Origin: Burkholderiales bacterium
GTDB taxonomy: Bacteria > Pseudomonadota > Gammaproteobacteria > Burkholderiales > Burkholderiaceae_E
Direction: 5' to 3'
Assembly: GCA_020248665.1 (NCBI GenBank)
Contig: JADCHE010000028.1
Span: forward strand, 1 to 54,206
Length of the DNA: 54,206 nucleotides
The notes under the pieces were generated by a model. That model was not told the DNA's origin and did not search any database. It worked only from the letters and a program-made list of their open reading frames with translations. Position numbers and translations under genes: made by a program. Of the stretch, positions 9,939 through 19,010 are shown piece after piece (position 1 is the stretch's first letter; each line of letters opens with the position of its first letter).

Positions 9939-10921
9939 CAGGACTCCGATCGGCGCCGGGCGCGGGGATGGGCGGCGTCGTACACCGCGGCGAGCCGCTG
10001 GAAGTCGAGCGAGGTGTAGACCTGGGTGGTCGCGATGCTCGCGTGGCCGAGCAGCTCCTGCACCGCGCGCAGGTCGCCGCTCGACTGCAGCAGGTGGCTC
10101 GCGAACGAGTGCCGCAGCACGTGCGGATGCACGTCGGCCGGCACGCCGCGCTCGACCGCGAGCCGGCGCACCCGCCGCTGCACCGAGCGGTTCGACAGCC
10201 GGCCGCCGCGGCGCGCGAGGAAGAGCGCGTGCCGGTCGGCGTCGGGATGCAGCGCGAGCCAGCGCGCGCGGGCGGCGAGCCACGCGTCGAGCGCCGCGAG
10301 CGCCGGGCCGCCGACCGGCACCGTGCGCCGCTTGCCGCCCTTGCCGAGCACCTGCACCTCGGCCTCGTCGCGCGCCAGCCAGCCGGCCGAGCGGTACGCG
10401 CCCGCCTCGACGTAGCGCGCATCCAGCCCGGTCAGCTCGGACAGCCGCAGCCCGCTCGAATAGAGGAGCTCGACGATCGCCTGGTCGCGCAGCCGCTCGA
10501 AGGCGAGCGCGTCGGGATAGGACGGGTCCGCGGGCACGTCGTCGCCGCCGTCGACGAAGCGCAGCGCGAGGTCGGGCGGCAGCGCCTTGGGCAGCCGCTT
10601 CGGGCGGCGCGGCGCGCGCACGCCGCGCGCCGGGTTCGCGTGCAGCTCGCCGCGCCCTGCGAGCCAGTCGAAGAAACCGCGCCACGCGGACAGGCGGCGC
10701 GCGATCGAGGTCGGCGACAGCCCCTCGCGCGCGGCCTGCGCGATCCAGCGCCGCACGTCGCCCTCGTCGATCGCCGGCCACGCGCGGCCGTCGGCGTGCC
10801 CCGCGAGCGTCGCGAGTTCGCGCCCGTAGCCGTCGAGCGTGCGCGGCGAGCAGCCCCGCTCGGTGCGCAGGCGCAGCAGGTAGCCGTCGATCGCGGCGTC
10901 GGTGCGCTCGGCGGCGGCCAT
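9938..10921 (-). CDS. xerC: Tyrosine recombinase XerC
   Basis: A 327-residue site-specific recombinase that resolves chromosome dimers at dif together with XerD. The N-terminal SAM-like core-binding domain (about residues 8-95) has GCSPRTLDGYGREL. The catalytic residues are visible: Arg in SSGLRLSEL, Lys in GKGGKRRTV, HxxR in HPHVLRHSFASHL, His in LGHASIATTQ and the nucleophile Tyr in QVYTSLDF. It sits in the conserved dapF-DUF484-xerC order, which supports XerC over XerD. The ATG at 10921 begins MAAAERTDAAI. Confidence 0.95.
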   Translation of the reverse strand: MAAAERTDAAIDGYLLRLRTERGCSPRTLDGYGRELATLAGHADGRAWPAIDEGDVRRWIAQAAREGLSPTSIARRLSAWRGFFDWLAGRGELHANPARGVRAPRRPKRLPKALPPDLALRFVDGGDDVPADPSYPDALAFERLRDQAIVELLYSSGLRLSELTGLDARYVEAGAYRSAGWLARDEAEVQVLGKGGKRRTVPVGGPALAALDAWLAARARWLALHPDADRHALFLARRGGRLSNRSVQRRVRRLAVERGVPADVHPHVLRHSFASHLLQSSGDLRAVQELLGHASIATTQVYTSLDFQRLAAVYDAAHPRARRRSES

Positions 10922-10953
10922 CGCGCGCCCCGGGGCCGGCCGGCGCGGGCCGC

Positions 10954-11628
10954 TCAGTCCGCGAGCAGCCGCGACAGCGCGGCGCTCGCGATCTCGGCGA
11001 TCCGCTCGAGGAACGCGGTGCCCATGCCGGTCTGGAACCGCGCCGGGTCGGGCGAGCCGAGCACCAGCAGCCCGAAAGCCCCGGGCGCCGCGCCGACGCG
11101 CATCGCGAGCAGCGCGATCGAGCGGGTCTGCGTGCCGCCGCCGGGCAGCCAGGTCGCCGCCCTGAAGTCGGCGTTCGGGCCGCAGTACGGCTGGCGCACG
11201 CTGTCGGCGAGCGTGCGCACCTCGGGCTCGACCTCGGCGGCCGCCGGCAGCGACGCGTGCGCCGCGTCCACGCCCCAGAGCCTCAGCGCGACGTGCGGCA
11301 CCGAGAAGTCGTCGAGCATGCCGGCGACGACCCGCTCGGGCAGCGCCTGCACGTCGCGGGTGCGCAGCAGCTCGCGCGTCCAGTGCTGCAGCTTCCCGGC
11401 GATCGCGTCGTTCTCCTGGCCGATCCGCAGCAGCTCGGCGAGCCGCATCTCGAGCGCCTTGTTCTTGTCGCGCAGCAGGTCGACCTGGCGCTCGACCAGC
11501 GAGACCGCGCGCCCGCCGTGCGGATGCGGCACCGTGATCGACGCGAGCAGCTCGGCGTTCGCCTCGAAGAAGCCGGGGTTGTCGCGCAGGTACTGGGCGA
11601 CCTGTTCGGCGCTGGCGGGGCTCGTCAT
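10954..11628 (-). CDS. DUF484 family protein (GAF-like)
   Basis: A 224-residue cytoplasmic protein. The N-terminal YLRDNPGFFEANAELL and ITVPHPHGGRAVSLVERQ are the family signature, followed by a coiled-coil (about 45-85) and a GAF-like domain ending in a helix AEIASAALSRLLAD. In proteobacteria DUF484 genes lie between dapF and xerC, as here. The function is not established. The 29-base gap to dapF suggests one transcript. Confidence 0.92.
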   Translation of the reverse strand: MTSPASAEQVAQYLRDNPGFFEANAELLASITVPHPHGGRAVSLVERQVDLLRDKNKALEMRLAELLRIGQENDAIAGKLQHWTRELLRTRDVQALPERVVAGMLDDFSVPHVALRLWGVDAAHASLPAAAEVEPEVRTLADSVRQPYCGPNADFRAATWLPGGGTQTRSIALLAMRVGAAPGAFGLLVLGSPDPARFQTGMGTAFLERIAEIASAALSRLLAD

Positions 11629-11658
11629 GCGAAGGATTCCGGGTGGAGGCGCGCCGCG

Positions 11659-12540
11659 TCAGGCGGCGGCGGGCAGGTCGGTGGGGAACGCGGCGTCGAG
11701 GTCGATCTCGCCGGTGAACACGGAGGTCGCCGGGCCGGTCATGCGTACCGGGCCCCCTCGCCAGTCGATGGTCAGCACGCCGCCGCGGGTCGCGACGTCG
11801 ACGCGCGGCGCGAGCCGGCCGCGGCGGATGCCGGCGACCACCGCCGCGCAGGCGCCGCTGCCGCAGGCGAGCGTCTCGCCGGCACCGCGCTCGAAGACGC
11901 GCAGCCGCGCGCGCTCGGGCGACACCACCTGCAGGAAGCCGGCGTTCACGCGGCGCGGGAAGCGCGGGTGCGCCTCGACGAGCGGGCCCTCGACGGCGAC
12001 CGGCGCGGTGTCGACGTCGTCGACCACCTGGACCGCGTGCGGGTTGCCCATCGACACGACCGACACCCAGCGCGTGCCGCCGGGCAGCGCGAGCGGCCAC
12101 AGCGTGTCCTCGCCCTCGCGCCGCCCCTCGAGGCCCGAGGCGTCGAACGGCACGCGGGCGGGATCGAGCACCGGCTCGCCCATGTCGACGGTCACGCGGC
12201 CGTCGTCCTCCATCCGCGGCTCGATGACGCCGGCCATCGTGCGCACGCGGATCGCGCGCTTCGCGGTCAGGCCCTGGTCGAGCACGAAGCGCACGAAGCA
12301 GCGCGCGCCGTTGCCGCACTGCTCGACCTCGCCGCCGTCGGCGTTGAAGATCCGGTAGACGAAGTCGACGTCCGGGCCGTCGCCCGGCTCGACGAGCAGC
12401 AGCTGGTCGGCGCCGACGCCGAAGTGCCGGTCGGCGAGCGCGCGCCACTGCGACGGCGCGAGCGCGACGCGCTGGCGCACGCCGTCGAACACGACGAAGT
12501 CGTTGCCCGCGCCCTGCATCTTGGTGAACTTCAGCCGCAT
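11659..12540 (-). CDS. dapF: Diaminopimelate epimerase
   Basis: A 293-residue PLP-independent epimerase that interconverts LL- and meso-diaminopimelate for lysine and peptidoglycan synthesis. Both catalytic cysteines are present, in [11 protein letters not shown] and LACGSGACA. The N-terminus [14 protein letters not shown] is diagnostic. The ATG at 12540 starts [10 protein letters not shown]. The gene follows the acyltransferase pair by 14 bases. Confidence 0.97.
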   Translation of the reverse strand: MRLKFTKMQGAGNDFVVFDGVRQRVALAPSQWRALADRHFGVGADQLLLVEPGDGPDVDFVYRIFNADGGEVEQCGNGARCFVRFVLDQGLTAKRAIRVRTMAGVIEPRMEDDGRVTVDMGEPVLDPARVPFDASGLEGRREGEDTLWPLALPGGTRWVSVVSMGNPHAVQVVDDVDTAPVAVEGPLVEAHPRFPRRVNAGFLQVVSPERARLRVFERGAGETLACGSGACAAVVAGIRRGRLAPRVDVATRGGVLTIDWRGGPVRMTGPATSVFTGEIDLDAAFPTDLPAAA

Positions 12541-12554
12541 CGGCCGATTATCGC

Positions 12555-13475
12555 TCAATCGCCGTAGGGGCCCTGCTCGCCCGGCGGCCGCGTCTTGAAG
12601 CGCTTGTGCGACCACAGGTACTGCTCCGGGCACTCCCGGACACGGTCCTCGATGAAGGCGTTGAGCCGGCGCGCCGCTGCCTCGTCGCTCTCGCCCGGCA
12701 CGACCGGCCACGGCGGGTAGAACGTGCCGACGTAGCCGTCGGGCGTCATGCGCGAGACGAAGGGCAGCACCGTCGCGCCGGTCAGCTGCACCAGCCGCGA
12801 GGTCGCGGTGACCGTGGCCGCGGGCACGCCGAAGAACGGCACGAACACCGCGTCGCGCACGCCGAGGTCCATGTCGGGCAGGTAGTAGAACGGCAGCCCC
12901 CCGCGCACGAGCCGCACCGCCGCGCGCACGCCCTGGCGGCGCGACAGCACGACCGCGCCGCCGAAACGCTCGCGGCCCGCGCGCATCGCCGCCTCGAGCA
13001 CCGGGTTCTTCTGCGGCTGGTACATCGTCACGAAGCCCGAGATCATCGCGAGCCGCATGCCGCAGGCATCGAGCCCGACGAAGTGCGGCGCGAGGATGAT
13101 CAGCGGCCGGCCGAGGTGCTCGCGCACCAGCGCCTCGTTCTCGATGCGCACCAGCGCGCGCACCCGCGCCTCCGGGCCGGACCAGACGACGAAGCGCTCC
13201 AGGATGCTGCGCATGAACCAGCGGAAGTGCGCGTGCCCGAGCCGCCGGCGCTCGCGCTCCGGCATTGCGGGAAAGCACAAGCGCAGGTTGACCAGCGTCA
13301 CGTGGCGCCGCGGCCTGGCGAGCCACCACGCAAGCGTGCCGAGCACGCCGCCCAGCGCGCGCAGCGGCCGCAGCGGCAGCCGCGAGACCGCCCGCAGCGC
13401 GGCGAGCCCGGCGCGCGAGGCCCAGTGGCCGCGCACGGGCCCGGCGGCGTCGGCGCCGTCCGGTGCGTCGCTCAA
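12555..13475 (-). CDS. lpxL: Lipid A biosynthesis lauroyl acyltransferase (LpxL/HtrB family)
   Basis: About 306 residues if the TTG at 13475 is used. That codon overlaps the stop of the upstream gene in TTGA, so I prefer it; an in-frame GTG lies a little downstream. The family HxxxxD motif is H-F-V-G-L-D in [32 protein letters not shown] and [17 protein letters not shown] are typical of the family. An N-terminal hydrophobic/basic segment anchors it to the inner membrane, where it adds a secondary acyl chain to Kdo2-lipid A. The upstream gene encodes a second member. Confidence 0.88.
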   Translation of the reverse strand: MSDAPDGADAAGPVRGHWASRAGLAALRAVSRLPLRPLRALGGVLGTLAWWLARPRRHVTLVNLRLCFPAMPERERRRLGHAHFRWFMRSILERFVVWSGPEARVRALVRIENEALVREHLGRPLIILAPHFVGLDACGMRLAMISGFVTMYQPQKNPVLEAAMRAGRERFGGAVVLSRRQGVRAAVRLVRGGLPFYYLPDMDLGVRDAVFVPFFGVPAATVTATSRLVQLTGATVLPFVSRMTPDGYVGTFYPPWPVVPGESDEAAARRLNAFIEDRVRECPEQYLWSHKRFKTRPPGEQGPYGD

Positions 13476-14329
13476 CCCCCGGCCCCGGCGCCGTCGGCCG
13501 CGCCGCCGTCGGCGGGGGTGGCGCGGGGCGGCGTCTTGTAGCGGTTGTAGCCCCAGAAGTACTGGTCGGGGATCGCGCGGATCATCGACTCCATCGCGCG
13601 GTTGACCGCCTCGGGCGTCGGCTCGCCGTCGAACGCCTCGAAGCGCACGCGCCAGCCTGCGCCCGCCGGCAGTCGCTCGCCGCAGGCGAGCAGCACCGCC
13701 GCGCCGGTCAGCCGCGCGAGCCGCTGCGGCAGCGTCATCGTGTAGGCCGGCCGCCCGAAGAACGGCGCCCACACGCCGTCGCCGTCGCTCGGCACCTGGT
13801 CGGGCAGCACGCCGATCGCCTCGCCGCGCTTGAGCGCGCGAAGCAGCCCGCGCACGCCCGACGCGGTCGCCGGCACCGGCCGCACGCCGGGCGAGGCGCG
13901 CCCGGTCTCGACCAGCCTTCGCACCGCGGGCAGCCGCGGCGGCTTGTAGAGCACGGTGATCGGGCCGCTGCGGGCGACCGCGCGGGCGGCCGCCTCGAAG
14001 CACCCGAGGTGCGGCGTCAGCAGCATCACGCCGCGACCGCCCGAGCGCGCGCGATCGAGCACGTCCTGGCCCTCGACCACGATGCGGGCCTCGACGCGCT
14101 CGTGCGCGCCGAACCAGACGAACGGCGTCTCGCCCGCGGCGCGGCCGACGTGCGCGGCGGTCCGGCGCAGCCGCGCGTCGTCGAGCAGGCCGGCCTGCGC
14201 GAGGTTGTCGGCCGACTTGCGCCGGAAGCGGCCCGACAGCGCGAGCGCAACGCGGCCGAACGCCGCCCCGACCCCCTGCGACCAGCTCAGCGGCAGGCGG
14301 GCGACCAAGCGGGCGAGCTGGACGAGCAT
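13472..14329 (-). CDS. Lipid A late acyltransferase, second LpxL/LpxM family member
   Basis: A 285-residue homologue of the downstream lpxL product. I chose the ATG at 14329 ([13 protein letters not shown]), since the frame extends 14 codons upstream without family-like sequence. Its HxxxxD motif is in [33 protein letters not shown] and [11 protein letters not shown] follow family patterns. The C-terminal 20 residues are an Ala/Gly-rich tail. With lpxL it would give two secondary acylations, possibly LpxL then LpxM. It is divergent from metK. Confidence 0.85.
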   Translation of the reverse strand: MLVQLARLVARLPLSWSQGVGAAFGRVALALSGRFRRKSADNLAQAGLLDDARLRRTAAHVGRAAGETPFVWFGAHERVEARIVVEGQDVLDRARSGGRGVMLLTPHLGCFEAAARAVARSGPITVLYKPPRLPAVRRLVETGRASPGVRPVPATASGVRGLLRALKRGEAIGVLPDQVPSDGDGVWAPFFGRPAYTMTLPQRLARLTGAAVLLACGERLPAGAGWRVRFEAFDGEPTPEAVNRAMESMIRAIPDQYFWGYNRYKTPPRATPADGGAADGAGAGG

Positions 14330-14372
14330 CGGACGGGTGTGCGGAAAGGGCGGATGCGTGACGGGTATCACC

Positions 14373-14401
14373 CGGGACCGGCCCGGACGGGTCGCTATAA
14401 T
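14373..14401 (+). promoter_or_regulatory. metK promoter
   Basis: A perfect TATAAT (14396-14401) is followed six bases later by the first stem of the riboswitch, placing the likely transcript start at about 14407. The -35 region at 17-bp spacing (14373-14378) reads CGGGAC and is weak. The ahcY promoter has the same layout. Confidence 0.65.
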
Positions 14402-14405
14402 GCCC

Positions 14406-14466
14406 GCGCCGCCGAGTTAATGGGACAACTTGCAGGGCGGCCTAGAAGTACTGCTAAAGCGTCGCC
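14406..14466 (+). promoter_or_regulatory. SAM-II-like riboswitch in the metK leader
   Basis: Stem P1 is GCCGCC (14408-14413) with GGCGGC (14436-14441). The large loop contains GTTAA and CAACTTGCAG. The 3' strand reads AGAAGTACTGCTAAAGC, matching the TTGCA and TAGCTAAA core of the known SAM-II aptamer. A pseudoknot is possible between loop GAC (14424-14426) and 3' GTC (14461-14463), plus the TTGC/GCTA core. SAM-II binds S-adenosylmethionine and turns expression off, which suits metK. No U-tract terminator follows, and the ribosome site is about 80 bases downstream, so the expression mechanism is unclear. The assignment is by eye against the remembered aptamer sequence. Confidence 0.7.
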
Positions 14467-14561
14467 GCTTCTCCGAAGTCGGCTACGCCGACCCGGGCAG
14501 ACGGATCGCAGCCGCGACCCGCGGGCCGGGATGTCCGCCGCCCACTCTAGGAGAACGCATC

Positions 14562-15728
14562 TTGGCAAAGGATTTCCTGTTCACCTCGGAATCGGTCTCG
14601 GAAGGCCACCCGGACAAGGTCGCCGACCAGATCTCCGACGCGATCCTCGACGCGATCTTCGCGCAGGACAAGCATTCGCGCGTCGCGGCCGAGACCCTCG
14701 TCAACACCGGCCTGGTGGTGCTCGCCGGCGAGATCACCACCGGCGCGCACGTCGACTACATCGACGTCGCCCGCGACACGATCAAGCGCATCGGCTACGA
14801 CAACACCGAGTACGGCATCGACTACAAGGGCTGCGCGGTCCTGGTCGCCTACGACAAGCAGAGCCAGGACATCGCGCAGGGCGTCGACGAGGGCCGGGGC
14901 ATCGACCTCGATCAGGGCGCCGGCGACCAGGGCCTGATGTTCGGCTACGCGTGCGACGAGACCCCGGTGCTGATGCCCGCGGCGATCTACTACGCGCACC
15001 GCCTCGTGGAGCGCCAGTCCGACCTGCGCCGCGACGGCCGCCTGCCCTGGCTGCGCCCGGACGCGAAGTCGCAGGTCACGCTGCGCTACGTCGACGGCAA
15101 GCCCCACTCGATCGACACCGTCGTGCTGTCGACGCAGCACGCGCCGGACATCGAGCACGGCAAGCTGACGGAGGCGGTGATCGAGGAGATCGTGAAACCC
15201 GTGCTGCCGCAGGAGCTGGTCAAGGGCGAGATCCGCTACCTGATCAATCCGACCGGCCGCTTCGTCATCGGCGGCCCGCAGGGCGACTGCGGCCTGACCG
15301 GCCGCAAGATCATCGTCGACACCTACGGCGGCGCGGCGCCGCACGGCGGCGGCGCGTTCTCGGGCAAGGACCCGTCGAAGGTCGACCGCTCCGCGGCCTA
15401 CGCGGCGCGCTACGTCGCGAAGAACATCGTCGCGGCGGGCCTGGCGAAGAAGTGCCTGGTGCAGATCAGCTACGCGATCGGCATCGCGAAGCCGACCTCG
15501 GTGATGGTGACGACCGAAGGCACCGGCAAGGTGTCGGACGAGCGGCTCGCCGAGCTGGTGCAGAAGCACTTCGACCTGCGCCCGAAGGGCATCATCCAGA
15601 TGCTCGACCTGCTGCGCCCGACGTACCAGAAGACCGCCGCCTACGGCCACTTCGGCCGCGAGGAGCCGGAGTTCAGCTGGGAGCGGACCGACAAGGCCGC
15701 CGCGCTGAAGGCCGACGCGGGCGTCTGA
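14562..15728 (+). CDS. metK: S-adenosylmethionine synthetase
   Basis: A 388-residue enzyme making SAM from methionine and ATP. The frame is open further upstream, but the true start is the TTG at 14562: AGGAG (14549-14553) lies eight bases before it and the protein then begins [11 protein letters not shown]. Motifs are [26 protein letters not shown] and the P-loop-like [17 protein letters not shown]-terminal [15 protein letters not shown] is standard. A TTG start may lower translation. The leader carries a SAM-II-like element, implying feedback by the product. Confidence 0.97.
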   Translation: MAKDFLFTSESVSEGHPDKVADQISDAILDAIFAQDKHSRVAAETLVNTGLVVLAGEITTGAHVDYIDVARDTIKRIGYDNTEYGIDYKGCAVLVAYDKQSQDIAQGVDEGRGIDLDQGAGDQGLMFGYACDETPVLMPAAIYYAHRLVERQSDLRRDGRLPWLRPDAKSQVTLRYVDGKPHSIDTVVLSTQHAPDIEHGKLTEAVIEEIVKPVLPQELVKGEIRYLINPTGRFVIGGPQGDCGLTGRKIIVDTYGGAAPHGGGAFSGKDPSKVDRSAAYAARYVAKNIVAAGLAKKCLVQISYAIGIAKPTSVMVTTEGTGKVSDERLAELVQKHFDLRPKGIIQMLDLLRPTYQKTAAYGHFGREEPEFSWERTDKAAALKADAGV

Positions 15729-15742
15729 TCCCCGCGGGGCGC

Positions 15743-15767
15743 GGGGCCGCGCGCGCTGCGCGGCCCC
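15743..15767 (+). terminator. Strong hairpin after metK
   Basis: A perfect 10-bp GC stem (GGGGCCGCGC / GCGCGGCCCC) with a five-base loop begins 14 bases after the metK stop. No T-tract follows, so termination may be inefficient or Rho-assisted; the hairpin may also protect the mRNA 3' end. Confidence 0.4.
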
Positions 15768-15863
15768 AGCCCCGGCAAAGACACCGCCGCGCCCGCGGGC
15801 ACCCTGCGGCGCGCGCGACGCACCGACGATGATCCCGGCGGTCTTCCGCGCGGGACATCGCAC

Positions 15864-16760
15864 GTGCTGAACTTCCGTCACCTGCACTACTTCTGGATCG
15901 TCGCCCAGGAAGGCGGCTTCTCGCGCGCGGCCGATCGGCTCGGTGTCGCGGTGCAGACGGTCAGCGCGCAGGTCCGGGCGCTGGAGCAGGACCTCGGCTG
16001 CGCGTTGCTCAAGCCGGTGCGTACCGGCGTGGCGCTGACCGAGGCCGGCGAGGCCGCGTTCACGCGCGCGGAGGAGATCTTCCGGCTCGGCGAACTCGTG
16101 CCCGACGAGGTGCGCGCCGCGGTGAGCGGCGTCTCCGCGCGGCTCGTGGTGGGCATGTCCGACGGCCTGTCGAAGCTCGCCGCGCACGCCCTGATGGCGC
16201 CGGTGCTCGGGACACCGTCGCTGCACCTCGTGTGCCACGATGGCGAGGTCGAGGAACTGCTCGCCGAGCTCGCGATGCACCGACTCGATGTCGTGCTCGC
16301 ATGCCGGCCGCCACCGCCGAAGCCGGGGCTGCGCCTCATCAGCGAACGCATCGCCGTCTCGCCGATCGAGTGGTACGGCCCGGCGCGCTGGCTCGACGAG
16401 GCCGGCGACCGCCCGTTCCCGCAGTGCCTGGATGCGCTCCCGGTGCTGCTGCCGACCGGCCACTCCGCGCTGCGGCCGAGGCTCGAGCGCTGGTTCGAGG
16501 CCCACGGCCTGCGGCCGCGCGTGGTCGGCGAGTTCGAGGACAGCGCACTGCTCGCGGTGTTCGCCGCGCGAGGGCTCGGCGTGTTCCCGGTGAGCCGGCT
16601 CGGCGGCGGCGACGTGACGCTGATGCCCGGGCTCGGGCTGCTCGGACGCAGCGACGAGCTCGCCGAGGAGATCCATGCGATCCGCTCTCGCCGCGGCCAG
16701 CACCATCCGCTGGTCGCTCGGATCGTCGAGAACGCGCGGCGGCTCGAGACGCGGCCCTGA
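15864..16760 (+). CDS. LysR-family transcriptional regulator, NhaR-like
   Basis: A 298-residue regulator starting at GTG 15864. The N-terminal helix-turn-helix (about residues 3-62) begins MLNFRHLHYFWIVAQEGGF and contains RLGVAVQTVSAQVRALE, characteristic of NhaR. The substrate-binding domain includes LVVGMSDGLSKLAA and WYGPARWL. NhaR activates a Na+/H+ antiporter in response to sodium, but no nhaA is nearby, so the target here is unknown. It lies alone between metK and the HPF-like gene. Confidence 0.85.
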   Translation: MLNFRHLHYFWIVAQEGGFSRAADRLGVAVQTVSAQVRALEQDLGCALLKPVRTGVALTEAGEAAFTRAEEIFRLGELVPDEVRAAVSGVSARLVVGMSDGLSKLAAHALMAPVLGTPSLHLVCHDGEVEELLAELAMHRLDVVLACRPPPPKPGLRLISERIAVSPIEWYGPARWLDEAGDRPFPQCLDALPVLLPTGHSALRPRLERWFEAHGLRPRVVGEFEDSALLAVFAARGLGVFPVSRLGGGDVTLMPGLGLLGRSDELAEEIHAIRSRRGQHHPLVARIVENARRLETRP

Positions 16761-16766
16761 CCCAGA

Positions 16767-16830
16767 GCCGGCAGGCCGGCGCAGGTTCTTCCTGATGCCC
16801 CTTCCCGTCCGGCCTGCTGGCCGGCGCAGG
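16767..16830. repeat. Inverted/direct repeat between nhaR-like and HPF-like genes
   Basis: GCAGGCCGG (16771-16779) pairs perfectly with CCGGCCTGC (16809-16817). In addition GGCCGGCGCAGG occurs twice in the same orientation (16775-16786 and 16819-16830). It could act as a weak transcript-ending hairpin; no T-tract is present. Confidence 0.4.
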
Positions 16831-16875
16831 ACGGTCGACGCTAGCGTGGCGGCTCCTCGACACGGGAGATCCACG

Positions 16876-17229
16876 ATGGAAGTGCTGTTCGACGGGCGGG
16901 GCTCGGCGCCCGCGGGACTGCGCGACACGGCGGCGCAGCGGCTGCATGGCGCGTTGCGGCGCTTCGCATGGCTGGTGGTCCGCGCCCGCGTGCGGATGTC
17001 CGACGTCAACGGGCCGCGCGGCGGCCTCGACAAGCGGTGCCAGGTCGCGCTCGAGACCGCCACCGGCCGGACGCTGCTGGTCGAGTCGGTCGCCGGGGAC
17101 TGGCAGGCCGCGCTCGCTCAGGCGGTCGAGCGCGCCGGCGCCGCGATCGCCCGCGTCCGGCGACGGCTGCGAGAGATTCCCCGGGTCCGCGCGCGCCGTC
17201 GCGCCGACCCCGAGGCGCTCCTGACCTGA
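16876..17229 (+). CDS. HPF/RaiA-like (S30AE domain) protein, short
   Basis: A 117-residue basic protein with an S30AE-type core. MSDVNGPRGGLDKRCQVALET and the following ESVAGDWQAALAQAVERA match the ribosome hibernation factor family. The C-terminal 25 residues are very Arg-rich (RRRLREIPRVRARRR). GGGAG precedes the ATG. Such proteins bind the 30S decoding region in stationary phase or stress; this short form lacks the long-HPF C-terminal domain. It is often seen as an extra copy in betaproteobacteria beside the main hpf. Its exact role is inferred. Confidence 0.75.
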   Translation: MEVLFDGRGSAPAGLRDTAAQRLHGALRRFAWLVVRARVRMSDVNGPRGGLDKRCQVALETATGRTLLVESVAGDWQAALAQAVERAGAAIARVRRRLREIPRVRARRRADPEALLT

Positions 17230-17242
17230 TCGAGGCCCGGCC

Positions 17243-18304
17243 GTGGATCGCGACATGAACGCCATCCGGTCGGCGCGCCGGGCAGCCGGCGCCCGTCCGC
17301 TGCGCAGCGCCTGCCCCCTGTGCGGCCACGGCAGCGGCGTGACCGTGCACGACCGCGACGGCAAGAGCGGCCGACCGCTCGAGGTCGTCGGGTGCGGCGC
17401 CTGCGGCTTCGTGCGCACCGACCCGCTCCCCGCGCCCGGCGCGCTCGCCGCCTGGTACGCCGGGCACTACCGAACCGACTACAAGGGCGTCGCCCGCCCC
17501 CGCCTGCGGCACGTTTGGCGCGCGGCGGGCCATGCGCTCGATCGGCTCGCGTTCGCCGCGCCTTTCGTCCGCCCGGGCGCCCGCACGCTGGACGTCGGCG
17601 CGGGCGGCGGCGAGTTCGTCGCGCTGCTCGCGCGGCAAGGCTTCGACGCGCACGGCGTGGAGCCCGACGACGGCTACGCCGGCTTCGCCCGACAGACCTA
17701 CGGCGTGGACGTGCGCACCGGGACGATCGACGCGTTGCCCGAGGGCGCCGACTGGGAGCTGGTGACGCTCTTCCACGTGCTCGAGCACCTCGCCGACCCG
17801 GTGGTCGCGCTCGAGCGGCTGCGCCGGCGCCTCGCCCCCGGCGGCACGCTGGTGATCGAGGTGCCGAACGTCGAGCACCTGCGCTGCGCGCCGTCGAACC
17901 TGTTCTTCGCGGCGCACGTCCACTACTTCTCGGGGCGCACGCTGGCGCGGGCCGCGGCGCTCGCGGGCCTGGAGCCGGTGTCGCCGTGGCCGCCGGCGCG
18001 CTCGCCGAACCTGCGGGTGGCCTTCCGCGCGGCGACCCTGCCGTCGCGCCGACCGGCCTCGGCGAACCCGGGCATCGGCGAGGCGGCGCTGCGACGCGCG
18101 CTGAGCGCGCAGTCGATGCGGACCTGGGGACGCTATCTCTCGCCGGCCCGCGCGCTGCCCCGGCTGGCCGCGCGGTGGCGACGGTGGCGGACCGAGGCCA
18201 CGCTCGAACGCCGGTTCGCCGACGCCGCGGCCGTGCTCGAGCACCGCTACGGCGCGTCGCCGCCGCGCGCTACACCAGCCCGGCCTGCACCGCGTACCGC
18301 GTGA
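17243..18304 (+). CDS. Class I SAM-dependent methyltransferase with N-terminal zinc ribbon
   Basis: About 353 residues from GTG 17243, favoured by GAGG seven bases upstream; ATG 17255 is an alternative. The N-terminus has a CPLC ... CGAC zinc-ribbon pair (about residues 25-55). The methyltransferase domain follows with the SAM motif LDVGAGGGEFVALLA, HGVEPDDGY and LFHVLEHLADP. The basic C-terminal region (about 270-353) is family-variable. This architecture occurs in methyltransferases of sugar or secondary-metabolite pathways; the substrate is unknown. Its last 35 bases overlap the 3' end of the opposite-strand response regulator gene. Confidence 0.8.
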   Translation: MDRDMNAIRSARRAAGARPLRSACPLCGHGSGVTVHDRDGKSGRPLEVVGCGACGFVRTDPLPAPGALAAWYAGHYRTDYKGVARPRLRHVWRAAGHALDRLAFAAPFVRPGARTLDVGAGGGEFVALLARQGFDAHGVEPDDGYAGFARQTYGVDVRTGTIDALPEGADWELVTLFHVLEHLADPVVALERLRRRLAPGGTLVIEVPNVEHLRCAPSNLFFAAHVHYFSGRTLARAAALAGLEPVSPWPPARSPNLRVAFRAATLPSRRPASANPGIGEAALRRALSAQSMRTWGRYLSPARALPRLAARWRRWRTEATLERRFADAAAVLEHRYGASPPRATPARPAPRTA

Positions 18305-18926
18305 GGCTCGCCACGTCGTGCAGGTCGAGCCGCTGCATCAGCGCCCCGCGGTGGAACTCCACCGTCTTCGGGCTGATCGCGAGCTCGCGGGCGATCTCCT
18401 TGTTCGACAGCCCGCGCGCGATCGCGCGCAGCACCTCGAGCTGGCGCCCGGTCAGGCCCGTCTGGGCGGCCTCACCCGCCGGCGGCGCGTTCATCGCCTC
18501 GACCAGCACGTGCGAGATCCGCGGGCTCAGGTAGCGGTTGCCGGCGATCACCGCGTCGAGCGCGAGTTCCATCTCCGACAGCACGAAGTCCTTGGACAGG
18601 AAGCCGTCGGCGCCGGTCTGCAGGGCGCTCATCACGAACTCGCGCGAGTCCTGAGAGGACAGGAACACGATCCGGACCGCGGGCGCTGCGGTCCGGATGC
18701 GGGCCACGGCGTCGATGCCGGACATGTCGGGCAGCATGATGTCGAGGAGCAGCACCTCGGGCCGCAGCGCCGCGACCTTCGCGAGACAGTCGGCGACGTC
18801 GGACGCCTCGCCGAGCAGGAGATAGCGGCGCGACCCCTCGAGCAGGCTGCGCACGCCCGCCCGCACCAGCACGTGGTCGTCGGCGATCAGGACGCCGCGG
18901 CGGAGGTCGGTGGGGTCGACAGACAT
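18270..18926 (-). CDS. NarL/FixJ-type response regulator
   Basis: A 218-residue regulator. The receiver (about 10-125) has the acidic pair in IADDHV, phospho-acceptor D62 in LLLDIMLPDMSG, S/T position in FLSSQ and K112 in DGFLSKDF, all intact. The C-terminal LuxR-type HTH (about 150-215) contains LTGRQLEVLRAIARGLSNK and SPKTVEFHRGALMQRL. A complete histidine kinase is not adjacent. The nearest candidates are the HATPase-only protein 0.6 kb away and a degenerate receiver gene that is divergent from this one. Confidence 0.9.
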   Translation of the reverse strand: MSVDPTDLRRGVLIADDHVLVRAGVRSLLEGSRRYLLLGEASDVADCLAKVAALRPEVLLLDIMLPDMSGIDAVARIRTAAPAVRIVFLSSQDSREFVMSALQTGADGFLSKDFVLSEMELALDAVIAGNRYLSPRISHVLVEAMNAPPAGEAAQTGLTGRQLEVLRAIARGLSNKEIARELAISPKTVEFHRGALMQRLDLHDVASLTRYAVQAGLV

Positions 18927-19010
18927 CCACCGATGCTACCGCCGTGCTCCGGCCGCCGATCGGGCGAATTGGCCGGCCCGAGGGCCGCATCAGCGCTTTT
19001 TCGCGTGCCG

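Noticed and set aside
14478-14492. Perfect hairpin GTCGGC-TAC-GCCGAC downstream of the metK aptamer
   Set aside because: Considered as a riboswitch terminator, but it is followed by CCGGGC with no T-tract.
15864-16760. NhaR-like regulator as part of a sodium antiporter locus
   Set aside because: No nhaA or other antiporter gene is adjacent.
14547-17063. Open frame of over 800 codons antisense to metK and the lysR gene
   Set aside because: It is made of His/Arg/Val/Asp-rich shadow sequence and overlaps two well-supported genes.
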